Notes under the pieces: generated by a model
Database searches by the model: none
What the model saw: the letters and a program-made list of their open reading frames with translations, nothing else
Told to the model about the DNA's origin: nothing
Origin: Providencia vermicola
Lineage (GTDB): Bacteria > Pseudomonadota > Gammaproteobacteria > Enterobacterales > Enterobacteriaceae
Length of the DNA: 64,000 nucleotides
Direction: 5' to 3'
Assembly (NCBI RefSeq): GCF_020381325.1
Contig: NZ_JAGSPI010000001.1
Location: 434,001 to 498,000, forward strand
Program-made: the position numbers and the translations under genes
Shown: positions 1 to 8,891 of the stretch, one piece after another
Position numbering within the stretch: the stretch's first letter is position 1
Layout of the letters: every line of letters starts with the position of its first letter

Positions 1-198
1 TGGATCAACGATTAACCCACTACTGACGAGTTGAGGGTTAAAAGTTGTCACAATCCCATTCACACAGTAAATGAAACCTTTCTGGCGAATATCTGCAGGG
101 ACTTCATTAGCGACAATATCTGTAAAACGCTCTTGGTTACTGAGCGCATTGGCAGATGTAAGAATGAGAAATAAAAAGCAAAGAGTTAGTCGGCGCAT
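1..198 (-). CDS. Secreted protein of unknown function (3' part missing)
   Basis: An open frame starts with ATG at 198 and runs off the left edge of the window, so only the first 66 codons are visible. Residues 1-19 are an apparent signal peptide: MRR, then a hydrophobic stretch ending near SANA. The visible mature part has a single cysteine (FIYCVNG). I do not recognise the family. The ryhB-like RNA and its Fur box lie upstream and point away, so iron control of this gene is possible but not shown. The signal peptide is the only functional clue. Confidence 0.6.
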   Translation of the reverse strand, partial: MRRLTLCFLFLILTSANALSNQERFTDIVANEVPADIRQKGFIYCVNGIVTTFNPQLVSSGLIVDP

Positions 199-392
199 AA
201 CACTGATATCGTTAACCTGAGTTGACCTATTGTAGCGTAAAAAAGAGCAAACAGGGTATAAGCAAAAATTTGACGTTAACGCTGAACGAAAAGCAATCAA
301 GATAAAGCGGATAATAATAAAATTATGATGTTTATCATTGAAGTATGTCTGAATGAGAAAAAATCGCATTAAAAAGCTTTACAAATGGCACT

Positions 393-411
393 GATAACTA
401 TTATCATTCGC
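393..411 (+). promoter_or_regulatory. Fur box of the first RyhB gene
   Basis: GATAACTATTATCATTCGC matches the 19-bp Fur consensus at 14 positions by eye. It overlaps the expected -35 region of a promoter whose -10 is TATACT at 427-432. That placement fits repression by Fur-iron and release on iron starvation. Confidence 0.8.
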
Positions 412-437
412 TTTGTCACTTAGGTGTATACTTACAG

Positions 438-511
438 TGACAAGGCATGACATTGCTCACATTGCTTCCAGTGTTTTATTTGATAGCCAGCTTGGGTGCT
501 GGCTTTTTTTT
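438..511 (+). ncRNA. ryhB: RyhB small RNA, copy 1
   Basis: Positions 448-472 carry the RyhB core (GACATTGCTCACATTGC, then TTCCAGT), which I recognise from E. coli. In E. coli this part pairs with sodB and sdhCDAB mRNA and is bound by Hfq. The core is followed by an intrinsic terminator: AGCCAGC (485-491), a six-base loop, GCTGGCT (498-504) and a T-run to 511. The terminator stem also matches E. coli RyhB. The 5' end is inferred from the -10 at 427-432, giving about 74 nt against 90 nt in E. coli, so the 5' arm is shorter. Expected role: Hfq-dependent iron-sparing repression of iron-using enzymes. A second copy lies at 20285-20365. Confidence 0.93.
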
Positions 512-555
512 GCACTTTTTATAAGGAAAGGCGACGGTTTGTCATTTTATGACTA

Positions 556-1176
556 TTATGGCTGAGTAGGTTTGTCTAAACCAACAAATTTTAAATCATC
601 TTCTGTAACATTACCTTGTAGTGTACATAAAAAGCGGACAACACCACGTTTTTCATCTTTCTCGATAATCATCATTTTTTCCGCGGCATAAGGTTTTAAC
701 CGATAGTTTTGAGCTGCATATTCATTAAATACCCATTTTTCGTCTAAACTGTGCCTAATCATTGGTGCATAAATATAGCTATTGCCTATTTTTAGAATGC
801 TAATTTTTGAGGAAGTATAGCGGATAACTTCATCAAGACTTTGTGTTGTTTCAAATCCCCAAAAATAATACTGCCCACGCATACCCATATAAGTAAAATT
901 ATCATACTTATCAAAGTCACTGTGGCTAACAAAAAAACGGTTAAAGGTGACAATGCCTGTTGGCGAAAAATGAAGGTCAACTGAAAGTGAAGGGCTATCG
1001 TTAATATTTGTATGTTTTAGTGTTTTTGAAATATCTTCAAGTACAGGGTATTCATTTATTTTTTTAAAAAAAGAAGCATCGCAATAGCTAAATGTACGCA
1101 TCAATGATTCGGCATGGGTCATAGCCGACGCCCCTAGGAGCAACCAAGGGATAGCAAATATGTTTAGTTTTTTCAT
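556..1176 (-). CDS. Secreted protein of unknown function
   Basis: The protein has 206 residues and begins with a typical signal peptide, MKKLNIFAIPWLLLGASAMTH, with likely cleavage near AMTHA-ES. An AAGGAGC-type ribosome-binding site lies upstream of ATG 1176 (read on the minus strand). The mature part has two cysteines (YCDASF and FLCTLQG) that could form one disulfide in the periplasm. I see no catalytic motif and do not recognise the family. It stands alone between the RyhB gene and pspF; the 500 bp upstream are very AT-rich, and a T-run just past its stop may end the transcript. Confidence 0.75.
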   Translation of the reverse strand: MKKLNIFAIPWLLLGASAMTHAESLMRTFSYCDASFFKKINEYPVLEDISKTLKHTNINDSPSLSVDLHFSPTGIVTFNRFFVSHSDFDKYDNFTYMGMRGQYYFWGFETTQSLDEVIRYTSSKISILKIGNSYIYAPMIRHSLDEKWVFNEYAAQNYRLKPYAAEKMMIIEKDEKRGVVRFLCTLQGNVTEDDLKFVGLDKPTQP

Positions 1177-1636
1177 AATAAGCTCCTTGTGCTATGCAAT
1201 AGTATTAATATAAATACCATATAAATATATTTTTTGTTGTGGATAATTATGTCAATGTGTAAAAATAAATAAAAAGATTTAAGAAAGTATTTTATATCCA
1301 CATGATTTTTTTCTTTGAATAAATTATTAAAAATAAAATTATAAATTATTTTGGTAAAACAAATTTAGATAAATGAAGTTCTAATGTTTTCTTAATGTTG
1401 ATTTTCATTGTTAATTTTTAATTGGTCAATAAATTTTAGTTATAGAACTATATAAATATTATATTCCCATTAAGATGTAAAATAAAAAGTGAATAATCGT
1501 ACATTCAATAAATGTCGGATAATAATTTGTTATTATGAGAAAATACGTAATTACATTAATAGAAACACTGAAAGAACTGAAATATTTAGTAAGAAAAAAC
1601 ATTCGCTGAATGTTAATTAAAAAATAAGGCAAGTAA
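1177..1636. other. AT-rich intergenic region
   Basis: About 460 bp separate two minus-strand genes. It is extremely AT-rich, with many short A/T tracts, and should contain the promoter of the 556-1176 gene. I found no open frame with a ribosome-binding site, no RNA gene and no clear operator. Such DNA is a plausible H-NS target, which is inference from composition only. Confidence 0.5.
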
Positions 1637-1674
1637 ATACCTAAAACAATATCGTTGAATATTGTTTTAGGTAT
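1637..1674 (-). terminator. Long perfect hairpin downstream of pspF
   Basis: Two perfectly complementary 16-base arms (1637-1652 and 1659-1674) enclose a six-base loop, CGTTGA, three bases past the pspF stop. It probably ends or protects the pspF transcript. There is no strong U-run on the minus strand, so termination efficiency is uncertain. Confidence 0.6.
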
Positions 1675-1676
1675 AT

Positions 1677-2684
1677 CTATTCATTTTCAATTTGATGTTT
1701 TTTTACCAATCCTCGCAACTGATCATAGCTTAAGGATAGGGATTGGGCAGCTTTGCGTTGATTGTAGTGGCTCGCAATGAGAGCACGCTCAAGTAGCTGT
1801 TTTTCAGTCTGTTGCTGCCATTGTCGCAAATCACAAGGGAGTGTTGGCAGAGTGCAATGTGCGGGCACGACATCAACTTTGCTAGTGGGAGCCTCATGTA
1901 ACTCAGCTAGCTTTTCGCCAAAGGGATTAAAAATAATGGAGTTGACGGGAGCTGCTTGATCTCCATGGCGGTATACGGAACGCTCAATGACATTTTTCAA
2001 TTCTCGCACATTTCCTGGCCAAGGGTATTGCAATAACGCTTGCTCTGCATCAGGCGTAAATCCCGTAAAATGCGAACGTTTTAACTCCCCACACATTAAA
2101 ATGGCAAAGTGTTCTGCTAATAATAAGATATCTGGCTGACGTTCGCGTAGGGGAGGAATACGGATAACATCAAATGCAAGCCTATCGAGCAAATCGGCAC
2201 GAAATCTGCCTTGTTTGGCGAGCTCAGGTAAATTGGCATTGGTCGCACAAATCAAACGCACATCAACTCGCAGAGATTGGCTCCCCCCAACACGTTCTAA
2301 TTCACCGTATTCGATCACTCTTAATAGCTTTTCTTGCACTGACATTGGCGCAGTAGCGAGCTCATCAAGGAATAATGAGCCTTTGTCTGCGCGTTCAAAA
2401 CGCCCTTGATGGCGCTTTTGTGCACCCGTAAATGAACCTGCTTCGTGGCCGAATAGTTCAGAATCCAGTAAATTCTCATTGAGTCCACTGCAATTGAGAG
2501 AGATAAAGGCTTCTTGCCAACGGGGAGAAAGGTAATGTAAGCGGTCTGCTATCAATTCTTTACCTGTACCACGTTCACCAATGACGAGCACAGGTTTGTT
2601 TAATTGGGCAAGTTCAGATGTTTGCTCGAGAACATCTAAAAAATTACTGGAAACACCGAGGATCGTATCATTAGTCTGTTTCAT
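1677..2684 (-). CDS. pspF: PspF, sigma54 enhancer-binding activator of the psp operon
   Basis: PspF is an AAA+ ATPase that opens sigma54 promoters of the phage-shock operon and is held inactive by PspA. I start it at ATG 2684, because then Walker A (GERGTGKE) begins at residue 36, Trp falls at 56 (the PspA contact), the sigma54 loop at 83-88 and Walker B Asp-Glu at 107-108, exactly as in E. coli. An in-frame start five codons earlier (2699) is less likely. A C-terminal Fis-type helix-turn-helix follows (RKAAQSLSLSYDQLRGLVK). There is no receiver domain, as expected. Oddity: the sigma54 loop reads GSFTGA rather than GAFTGA. It is divergent from pspA. Confidence 0.96.
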   Translation of the reverse strand: MKQTNDTILGVSSNFLDVLEQTSELAQLNKPVLVIGERGTGKELIADRLHYLSPRWQEAFISLNCSGLNENLLDSELFGHEAGSFTGAQKRHQGRFERADKGSLFLDELATAPMSVQEKLLRVIEYGELERVGGSQSLRVDVRLICATNANLPELAKQGRFRADLLDRLAFDVIRIPPLRERQPDILLLAEHFAILMCGELKRSHFTGFTPDAEQALLQYPWPGNVRELKNVIERSVYRHGDQAAPVNSIIFNPFGEKLAELHEAPTSKVDVVPAHCTLPTLPCDLRQWQQQTEKQLLERALIASHYNQRKAAQSLSLSYDQLRGLVKKHQIENE

Positions 2685-2776
2685 GGTTATATTTACCAAT
2701 AATTGGTTTATTTGACCGATATTTTAACTATAAACGAAACCTGCTTGATGTAAAGACCTTTTATTAAACATAATAA

Positions 2777-2789
2777 AATCAACTAATTA
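2777..2789 (+). promoter_or_regulatory. Probable IHF site in the pspF-pspA interval
   Basis: AATCAACTAATTA fits the IHF consensus WATCAA-N4-TTR. It sits about 30 bp upstream of the sigma54 promoter, the place where IHF bends DNA to bring PspF to the polymerase in E. coli. Confidence 0.55.
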
Positions 2790-2805
2790 TTTGAACTTTA
2801 AAAAG

Positions 2806-2822
2806 TTGGCACGTAGGTTGCT
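2806..2822 (+). promoter_or_regulatory. Sigma54 promoter of the psp operon
   Basis: TTGGCACGTAGGTTGCT is a near-perfect -24/-12 element: GG at 2808-2809 and GC at 2820-2821, ten bases apart. Transcription should begin near 2833, leaving a leader of roughly 138 nt before pspA. Confidence 0.92.
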
Positions 2823-2970
2823 ATGTTATAGGTAAGAAGTAGCAAGAAAGATGCACCAAAGATTGAGTATCATAAAATAAATTGTTTCACTTACGGAGCG
2901 TCAGATTGGCTGGAAGCCACATCAGGTCAGGCGCTACAGAAATGATAAATCCATCAAGAGGAAATAAATA

Positions 2971-3636
2971 ATGGGTATTTTTTCACGTTTTGCCGACATC
3001 ATTAATGCAAATATCGCTTCACTGCTAGATAAAGCTGAAGATCCGCAAAAAATGATCCGCCTGATGATTCAGGAAATGGAAGACATGTTAGTTGAAATTC
3101 GTTCAACGTCTGCACGAACGTTAGCAGAGAAAAAAGGCTTAGAACGCCGTATCGAAATGGGTGAAAAACAAGTTGCTGATTGGCAAGAAAAAGCTGAATT
3201 AGCTCTGGTGAAGGACAAAGAAGATTTAGCGCGTGCGGCGTTAATTGAAAAACAAAAAGTCAGTGCAATGGTTGATACATTAAAACATGAACTGATTATT
3301 GTTGATGAAACATTGACTCGCTTAAAAGGCGAAATTTCAGAGTTAGAAAATAAATTGCAAGAGACGCGTGCGAAGCAGCAATCTATGGTAGTTCGAATGG
3401 AAGCTGCACAATCTAGCCGTAATGTCCGCCGTCAATTAGACAGTGGTAAAATGGATGAAGCAATGGCTCGTTTTGAGCAGTTTGAGCGCCGTATTGACCA
3501 TATGGAAGGTGAAGCGCAAAGTTATGGTATTGGTAAACAAAAATCACTGGATCAGCAATTTGCTGAGCTTAAAGCTGATGATGAAATTAGTGCACAATTA
3601 GCGGCACTTAAAGCTAAAATTAATAAAGACCAGTAA
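2971..3636 (+). CDS. pspA: PspA, phage-shock membrane-repair protein and PspF inhibitor
   Basis: The protein has 221 residues, close to E. coli PspA at 222. Nearly all of it is charged heptad-rich coiled coil, starting with the conserved amphipathic N-terminal helix ([25 protein letters not shown]). It binds PspF at rest and forms oligomeric scaffolds on damaged inner membrane. The ribosome-binding site AAGAGGAAA precedes ATG 2971. It is first in the operon behind the sigma54 promoter at 2806-2822. A strong hairpin directly after its stop may raise PspA level over PspB and PspC. Confidence 0.97.
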   Translation: MGIFSRFADIINANIASLLDKAEDPQKMIRLMIQEMEDMLVEIRSTSARTLAEKKGLERRIEMGEKQVADWQEKAELALVKDKEDLARAALIEKQKVSAMVDTLKHELIIVDETLTRLKGEISELENKLQETRAKQQSMVVRMEAAQSSRNVRRQLDSGKMDEAMARFEQFERRIDHMEGEAQSYGIGKQKSLDQQFAELKADDEISAQLAALKAKINKDQ

Positions 3637-3642
3637 TTGTAT

Positions 3643-3677
3643 TTTGCCACTTTGGCGTTTTGTGCCAGAGTGGCAAA
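3643..3677 (+). other. Intra-operon hairpin between pspA and pspB
   Basis: Fourteen-base arms at 3643-3656 (TTTGCCACTTTGGC) and 3664-3677 (GCCAGAGTGGCAAA) pair with one wobble around a seven-base loop. No U-run follows. It is more likely an mRNA-stabilising or partial-termination element that favours pspA than a full terminator. Confidence 0.6.
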
Positions 3678-3706
3678 TAGACTAACCATATTGATAAGGA
3701 AATGTG

Positions 3707-3937
3707 ATGGGCTACGTTTTACTGTCTCTCGTATTAATCATTTTTGTTATTTTTGTTCTGCCTGTTTGGTTGTGGTTGCACTACAGCAAAAAAAATAACG
3801 GACAGGGGAGCCAGCTAACCGAAAATGAAGTGCAGCGTTTAATGCAACTTGCTGAGCAAGCTTCACGTATGCAACAACGTATTAAGACACTTGAAGATAT
3901 TTTGGATGCAGAACACCCGAATTGGAGGCAAAAATAA
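3707..3937 (+). CDS. pspB: PspB, inner-membrane phage-shock regulator
   Basis: The protein has 76 residues when read from ATG 3707, which follows ATAAGGA at good spacing; a GTG three bases upstream is an unlikely start. One N-terminal membrane segment (YVLLSLVLIIFVIFVLPVWLW) is followed by a basic stretch and a leucine-zipper-like cytoplasmic helix (QRLMQLAEQASRMQQRIKTL). PspB works with PspC to sense envelope stress and draw PspA away from PspF. Its stop overlaps the pspC start by one base (TAATG), indicating translational coupling. Confidence 0.95.
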   Translation: MGYVLLSLVLIIFVIFVLPVWLWLHYSKKNNGQGSQLTENEVQRLMQLAEQASRMQQRIKTLEDILDAEHPNWRQK

Positions 3938-4293
3938 TGACTCAACTTCGCAACCGTAAACTTTACCGTTTGTCAGACAGACGCGTGTTTGGTGGTGTCT
4001 GTTCTGGTATTGCGGAGTATTTAGAATTACCTGTTGCGTTGGTCAGGGCTCTGGCCGTATTGGCTTTATTTGTGAGCTTTGGTATCACATTAATTCTTTA
4101 TATTGTTATGTGTTTTGTGGTGGAGACCGCACCAAGTGGGTATCGGTCTGAACAAGACATTGGGCCTGAAGTTAGCAGCTTGATTAATCAAATCGATATG
4201 CAACTGAAATCAGGTGAAATGAAACTACGCCAAATTGAGCGTTATGTCACTTCAGACACCTATACTGTAAACAGTAAATTCCGCGATTTATAA
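3937..4293 (+). CDS. pspC: PspC, phage-shock inner-membrane sensor
   Basis: The protein has 118 residues from ATG 3937. The PspC domain begins with the typical RKLYRLSDRRVFGGVCSGIAEY segment, then a membrane helix around residues 40-65 (VRALAVLALFVSFGITLILYIV) and a C-terminal helix. It acts with PspB to switch on the psp response. The start overlaps the pspB stop by one base. A terminator-like hairpin follows before pspD. Confidence 0.95.
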   Translation: MTQLRNRKLYRLSDRRVFGGVCSGIAEYLELPVALVRALAVLALFVSFGITLILYIVMCFVVETAPSGYRSEQDIGPEVSSLINQIDMQLKSGEMKLRQIERYVTSDTYTVNSKFRDL

Positions 4294-4312
4294 TCATTGC
4301 ATAGCCATCACA

Positions 4313-4350
4313 AAAAGGGGTTAGGTTTTGACCAAATCCCTTTTATTTTT
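4313..4350 (+). terminator. Attenuator-like hairpin between pspC and pspD
   Basis: AAAAGGG at 4313-4319 can pair with CCCTTTT at 4338-4344, with an inner GGT/ACC pairing, and a T-rich run follows to 4350. This would act as a partial terminator separating pspABC from pspD-ycjXF. Confidence 0.55.
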
Positions 4351-4376
4351 GTGTATAGGAAATAGGGGGACGCAAG

Positions 4377-4556
4377 ATGCCGAACATACCGCATCAGCAA
4401 ATTAAAAAATATGCAAAGCAACGTATTTTAGCGAAAGCGTTTAAGCTTCTTTTTGTGTTCTTACTCACATATGGCCCTGCAGGCTTGGTAGGGAGAGTCA
4501 TCAAATTGTTGAGTAGCAAATGGATAATTAACCGGCTCATCAAACGTTTAAGCTAA
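4377..4556 (+). CDS. pspD: PspD, small phage-shock membrane-associated protein
   Basis: This frame of 59 residues starts at ATG 4377 behind a GGGGGA ribosome-binding site. It is basic and amphipathic with a central hydrophobic stretch (FKLLFVFLLTYGPAGLVGRV). The YGPAG motif and position after pspC match E. coli PspD, which has 73 residues, so this one is shorter at both ends. PspD is a peripheral inner-membrane protein of poorly understood role. No other long frame covers this gap and the spacing to ycjX (83 bp) is normal. Confidence 0.85.
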   Translation: MPNIPHQQIKKYAKQRILAKAFKLLFVFLLTYGPAGLVGRVIKLLSSKWIINRLIKRLS

Positions 4557-4639
4557 TACAGTTTGTTTTATGCCAAATTATTGCGCAAAATAATAAGTAA
4601 GTTTAAGCGTAATTTCTAACGGTAAGTCTCGGGAGGAGC

Positions 4640-6037
4640 ATGAAACGCCTGCAAAATGAATTGACGGACTTGATGAACCGAAGCGTTGATCGTCATGTCA
4701 GACTGGCAGTAACGGGGCTAAGTCGTAGTGGTAAAACTGCGTTTATTACTTCGCTGGTTAATCAGTTATTAAATGTGAATACAGGGGCTCGCTTGCCACT
4801 TTTTTCAGCGGCAAGAGACAAGCGGTTGTTGGGTGTAAAACGCATACCTCACCGTGATTTATCTGTACCACGTTTTGCTTATGATGAAGGCATTGCATCT
4901 TTATATGGGCAGCCCCCTGAGTGGCCAACACCAACCCGTGGTGTCAGCGAAATTCGTTTGAAATTACATTATCGCTCTGATGACTCTTTTTTGCGCCATT
5001 TTGTTGATAATTCATCCCTATATTTAGAAATTGTTGATTACCCAGGTGAATGGTTGCTAGATCTGCCGATGTTAGATCTCAGTTTTATCGATTGGTCAGA
5101 GCAAATGAATATACTGATCAAGGGGAAAAGGGCGCATTTAGCCCAAGATTGGTTAGCCCTATGCGAACGATGTGACCCATTAGCGCCCGTTGATGAAAAT
5201 TTACTGGCTGAAATTTCTAAAGCCTATACGCAGTATTTAGTTGAATGCAAAGCACAGGGGCAACATTTTATTCAGCCAGGGCGCTTTGTTTTACCTGCAG
5301 AATTGGATGGTGCTCCAGCCTTACAATTTTTCCCTTGGCCAAATGTGGCAAAATATGGGGTAAAAACCTTAGCTCAAGCAGGAAAGAATACTAACTTTGG
5401 TGCATTACAACAGCGTTATCAATATTACTGTGAACATGTGGTAAAAGGGTTTTACCGTGATTATTTTCAACGGTTTGATCGTCAAATTGTCCTTGTTGAT
5501 TGCTTGCAACCATTAAATAGCGGGCCAGAAGCGTTTAATGATATGCGGATGGCTCTGACGCAATTAATGCGTAGTTTTCATTATGGGAAACGTACGTTAC
5601 TGCGTCGTTTATTTTCCCCATGTATTGATAAGCTGTTATTTGCTGCGAGCAAGTCTGACCACGTCACACCTGATCAACATGCGAATTTAGTGTCTTTACT
5701 GCAACAATTGGTACAAGAAGCGTGGCAACATGCTGCATTTGAAGGTATTAGTATGGATTGTATGGGGCTTGCTTCCATTCAAGCAACAAAAAGTGGCATT
5801 GTGGATTATAAAGGAGAAAAGTTGCCTGCATTGAAAGGTGACCGTTTAAGCGATGGGCAACCATTAACGTTTTACCCTGGAGAAGTGCCTAAACGTTTAC
5901 CGACGGAACAATTTTGGCAGCAGCAAGGTTTTCAATTTGAAAACTTTAGGCCACAACCAACACCGATTGATCAACCCTTACCCCATATACGCATGGATAG
6001 CGCGTTAGAATTTTTGTTGGGAGATAAACTAAAATGA
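4640..6037 (+). CDS. ycjX: YcjX, psp-linked P-loop NTPase (DUF463)
   Basis: The protein has 465 residues. A Walker A motif, GLSRSGKT, lies at residues 26-33, and a Walker B-like segment is seen at [11 protein letters not shown], typical of the GTPase-like DUF463 family. YcjX is co-induced with PspA in enterobacteria, but its task in envelope stress is not established. GGGAGGAGC precedes ATG 4640. Its stop overlaps the ycjF start by four bases (ATGA), so the two are translationally coupled. Confidence 0.95.
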   Translation: MKRLQNELTDLMNRSVDRHVRLAVTGLSRSGKTAFITSLVNQLLNVNTGARLPLFSAARDKRLLGVKRIPHRDLSVPRFAYDEGIASLYGQPPEWPTPTRGVSEIRLKLHYRSDDSFLRHFVDNSSLYLEIVDYPGEWLLDLPMLDLSFIDWSEQMNILIKGKRAHLAQDWLALCERCDPLAPVDENLLAEISKAYTQYLVECKAQGQHFIQPGRFVLPAELDGAPALQFFPWPNVAKYGVKTLAQAGKNTNFGALQQRYQYYCEHVVKGFYRDYFQRFDRQIVLVDCLQPLNSGPEAFNDMRMALTQLMRSFHYGKRTLLRRLFSPCIDKLLFAASKSDHVTPDQHANLVSLLQQLVQEAWQHAAFEGISMDCMGLASIQATKSGIVDYKGEKLPALKGDRLSDGQPLTFYPGEVPKRLPTEQFWQQQGFQFENFRPQPTPIDQPLPHIRMDSALEFLLGDKLK

Positions 6038-7089
6038 ATGAACCAATAAAACAACGCCTTGATTTTGCTGATGGCATGACCAAAGAAAATGCAGAAAAAC
6101 TGAAACAAGCACATGTTTTTGATGATCAGGAATTTGACAATTTTACGCCTATCGAATTAGACGCGGAGCAAGAAGCCCAAGATGGGGAAGTTGAAAGCCT
6201 GATTAATGAAGCGTTAAAACCTAAGCGTTCTTTTTGGCGTAAGCTTATCGGGACAGCTGCGGGGATCTTCGCTGTTAGCGTGGTTGCTCAGTTGGGTATT
6301 TGGATCCATCAATCATGGGTGATGCAAGATTGGACAGCATTAGGCACAGCATCGGCAGGTGGCTTGATTGTTATTGCAGGAGTGGGTTCTATTGTCGGGG
6401 AATGGCGTCGTTTATATAAATTGCGTGAACGTGCGGAGGAACGGGATTTTGCTCGTGAATTACTGCATAGCCATGGCATGGGAAAGGGGAAAGATTTCTG
6501 TGTAAAATTGGCTAAACAGTCGGCATTGTCTGCGCAACATCCCGCAGTTCAACGTTGGCAAAGTATGCTACATGACTCGCATAATGACCGCGAAGTGGTT
6601 GAATTATATAGTCGGATGGTTCAGCCAATCCTTGACGAACAAGCACGAAAAGAAATTAGCCGCTGTAGTGCTGAATCCGCCATTATGATTGCGGTGAGCC
6701 CATTAGCGATTGTTGATATGGCTTTTATTGCTTGGCGTAATATTCGATTAATTAACCGTATTGCGGCAATTTATGGTATTGAGTTAGGGTATTATAGCCG
6801 TATTCGATTGTTTCGTATGGTGTTGATAAATATTGCATTTGCGGGGGCTTCAGAACTTATTCGTGAAGTTGGAATGGATTGGCTGTCCCAAGATATTACT
6901 GCGAGGCTATCTACCCGTGCGGCGCAAGGAATTGGCGCTGGGTTATTAACGGCGCGCTTAGGGATTAAGGCTATGGAACTGTGCCGCCCGTTACCTTGGA
7001 TTGAAAATAAGCCACGGCTTGCAGATTTTCGCCATCAGTTAATTGGCCAGTTAAAGAGCGTTATTCCAAATAAAAAGGCAAAAAGCTAA
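6034..7089 (+). CDS. ycjF: YcjF, DUF697 inner-membrane protein
   Basis: The protein has 351 residues. An acidic cytoplasmic N-terminus of about 75 residues is followed by two membrane helices (near [20 protein letters not shown] and [20 protein letters not shown]), then the DUF697 region with further hydrophobic stretches ([19 protein letters not shown]). It is the constant partner of YcjX and overlaps it by four bases. Function is not known beyond membership of the psp regulon. Confidence 0.94.
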   Translation: MNEPIKQRLDFADGMTKENAEKLKQAHVFDDQEFDNFTPIELDAEQEAQDGEVESLINEALKPKRSFWRKLIGTAAGIFAVSVVAQLGIWIHQSWVMQDWTALGTASAGGLIVIAGVGSIVGEWRRLYKLRERAEERDFARELLHSHGMGKGKDFCVKLAKQSALSAQHPAVQRWQSMLHDSHNDREVVELYSRMVQPILDEQARKEISRCSAESAIMIAVSPLAIVDMAFIAWRNIRLINRIAAIYGIELGYYSRIRLFRMVLINIAFAGASELIREVGMDWLSQDITARLSTRAAQGIGAGLLTARLGIKAMELCRPLPWIENKPRLADFRHQLIGQLKSVIPNKKAKS

Positions 7090-7228
7090 GATTTTTCGAT
7101 GGCAGGGTGAGTTGACAGTTTTTACTCACTCTGCAGCATTATTTATTAATATTATAGTTAACCCCTCCTAAAATGAATGAAAAATAGGCAGTGTGTGCCA
7201 TTTTATTCGGTTAAATTTGATTGAGTTA

Positions 7229-7260
7229 CAGTGTGTCAACAATTTGTGACACAAACACTG
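7229..7260. promoter_or_regulatory. Palindrome upstream of tyrR
   Basis: GTGTCA (7233-7238) and TGACAC (7247-7252) form an inverted repeat around eight bases, nested in an imperfect outer pair CAGTGT/ACACTG. It lies 67-98 bp before tyrR. It does not match the TyrR box (TGTAAA-N6-TTTACA), so another regulator may bind here. Confidence 0.4.
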
Positions 7261-7326
7261 TCTTCTCATTGCGATTAACGTTAAAATACGCCCATCAAAT
7301 CGACTTTTTTAATAAGGTTCTCCCCC

Positions 7327-8886
7327 ATGCGCCTCGAAGTGACTTGCCAAGACCGAATTGGTTTAACGCGTGAATTACTGGATCTTTTAGTTCTACAAAA
7401 TATTGATCTTAAAGGAATTGAAATATCCCCACAGCGTCGCATCTACCTTAATTTTACTCCTGTCGATTTTCAAGTATTTAGCTCGTTGATGGCTGAAATA
7501 CGTCGAATTAATGGCGTGATTGATGTTCGCCGTATCTTTTTTATGCCATCAGAACGTGAACACAAAGCGGTTTGGGCATTACTGAATTCATTCCCTGAAG
7601 CGGTTTTATCTATCGATAATAAGCTAAATATAGAATTGGTTAATCCAATGACATTGCAGTTATTTGGTTATGATGAAACAAAAATACGGGAAAAAACGTT
7701 TTCTCAGCTGGTTGGAAATAATGGTTTAGTGCGTTGGTTTGAACGTGAATCTCCAGAGCCATACAGTGAAAAAGTGACGATCAAAGGCCAAGACTATTTG
7801 ATGCAGGTCACTCCAATTATTTTAGCGGATGAAGCGGGTAAATCCCATTGTACAGGGGCTGTTTTGCTGCTTAAGTCGGCCGCTATTTTGGATAAGCAAC
7901 GTCAGCAAGTGGTAGACGTGGATAATAGCGGATTTGAGCAAATCATTGCTGTGAGCCCCGTAATGTCAAATGTCGTCGAACGTGCAAAACGCATTGCGAT
8001 GTTGGATGAACCATTGTTGCTGGTGGGAGAAACAGGAACAGGGAAGGATATTTTAGCTAAAGCTTGTCACTTATACAGTGCCAGGGGCAAAGAACCATTT
8101 TTAGGCTTAAATTGCGCCTCAATGCCTGATGATGTGGTTGAAAGCGAGTTATTTGGCTACGCCGCAGGGGCATACCCAAATGCGATCGAAGGGAAGAAAG
8201 GTTTTTTTGAACAAGCTAATGGCGGTACGGTATTACTGGACGAAATTGCCGAAATGTCACCACAAATGCAGATTAAGTTACTGCGTTTTTTAAATGATGG
8301 AACCTTTAGGCGTGTCGGTGAAGAGCGTGAAGTGAAAGTGAATGTGCGTGTGATTTGTGCGACACAGAAAAACCTTCCTGCACTTGTCGCGGAAAAGAAA
8401 TTCCGAGAAGATCTTTATTATCGTTTAAATGTATTAACACTGACGATCCCGCCTCTTCGTGAGCGAAAAGAAGACCTACTTCCATTAACAAAAACGTTTG
8501 TTGCTAATTTTTCAAAAGAATTACATGTCGCAGAACCCAAATTAGCACCTTCATTAATTGAATATTTAAGTAGTTATTATTGGCCTGGTAATGTCCGCCA
8601 ATTAAGAAATGCGTTGTATCAAGGCCTAACAGAGCTTGAAGGTAACACTTTAGAGGCTGATAATATTCAATTGCCTGATGTAGTAAATACACCTACGCTT
8701 GCTTTAGATTCATTGAATGGTTCTCTGGATGAAATAACTAAACGCTATGAAGCGTCGGTGTTATCACGTTTATATCGTGACTACCCGAGCACGCGTAAAT
8801 TAGCAAAACGTTTGGATATTTCTCATACGGCAATTGCCAATAAACTCCGAGAATACGGCCTTAATGCAAAAAAAGAGCAAGATTAA
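7327..8886 (+). CDS. tyrR: TyrR, aromatic amino acid regulator
   Basis: The protein has 519 residues (E. coli 513). It opens with an ACT domain (MRLEVTCQDRIGLTRELLDLL), then a PAS domain near residues 80-190, a sigma54-type AAA+ core with Walker A GETGTGKD, and a C-terminal Fis-type helix-turn-helix (TRKLAKRLDISHTAIANKL). The loop that contacts sigma54 is degenerate (GAYPNA), as in E. coli TyrR, which acts on sigma70 promoters. It represses or activates aromatic amino acid synthesis and transport genes according to bound Tyr, Phe or Trp. GTTCTCCCCC precedes the start. Confidence 0.97.
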   Translation: MRLEVTCQDRIGLTRELLDLLVLQNIDLKGIEISPQRRIYLNFTPVDFQVFSSLMAEIRRINGVIDVRRIFFMPSEREHKAVWALLNSFPEAVLSIDNKLNIELVNPMTLQLFGYDETKIREKTFSQLVGNNGLVRWFERESPEPYSEKVTIKGQDYLMQVTPIILADEAGKSHCTGAVLLLKSAAILDKQRQQVVDVDNSGFEQIIAVSPVMSNVVERAKRIAMLDEPLLLVGETGTGKDILAKACHLYSARGKEPFLGLNCASMPDDVVESELFGYAAGAYPNAIEGKKGFFEQANGGTVLLDEIAEMSPQMQIKLLRFLNDGTFRRVGEEREVKVNVRVICATQKNLPALVAEKKFREDLYYRLNVLTLTIPPLRERKEDLLPLTKTFVANFSKELHVAEPKLAPSLIEYLSSYYWPGNVRQLRNALYQGLTELEGNTLEADNIQLPDVVNTPTLALDSLNGSLDEITKRYEASVLSRLYRDYPSTRKLAKRLDISHTAIANKLREYGLNAKKEQD

Positions 8887-8891
8887 ATAAA

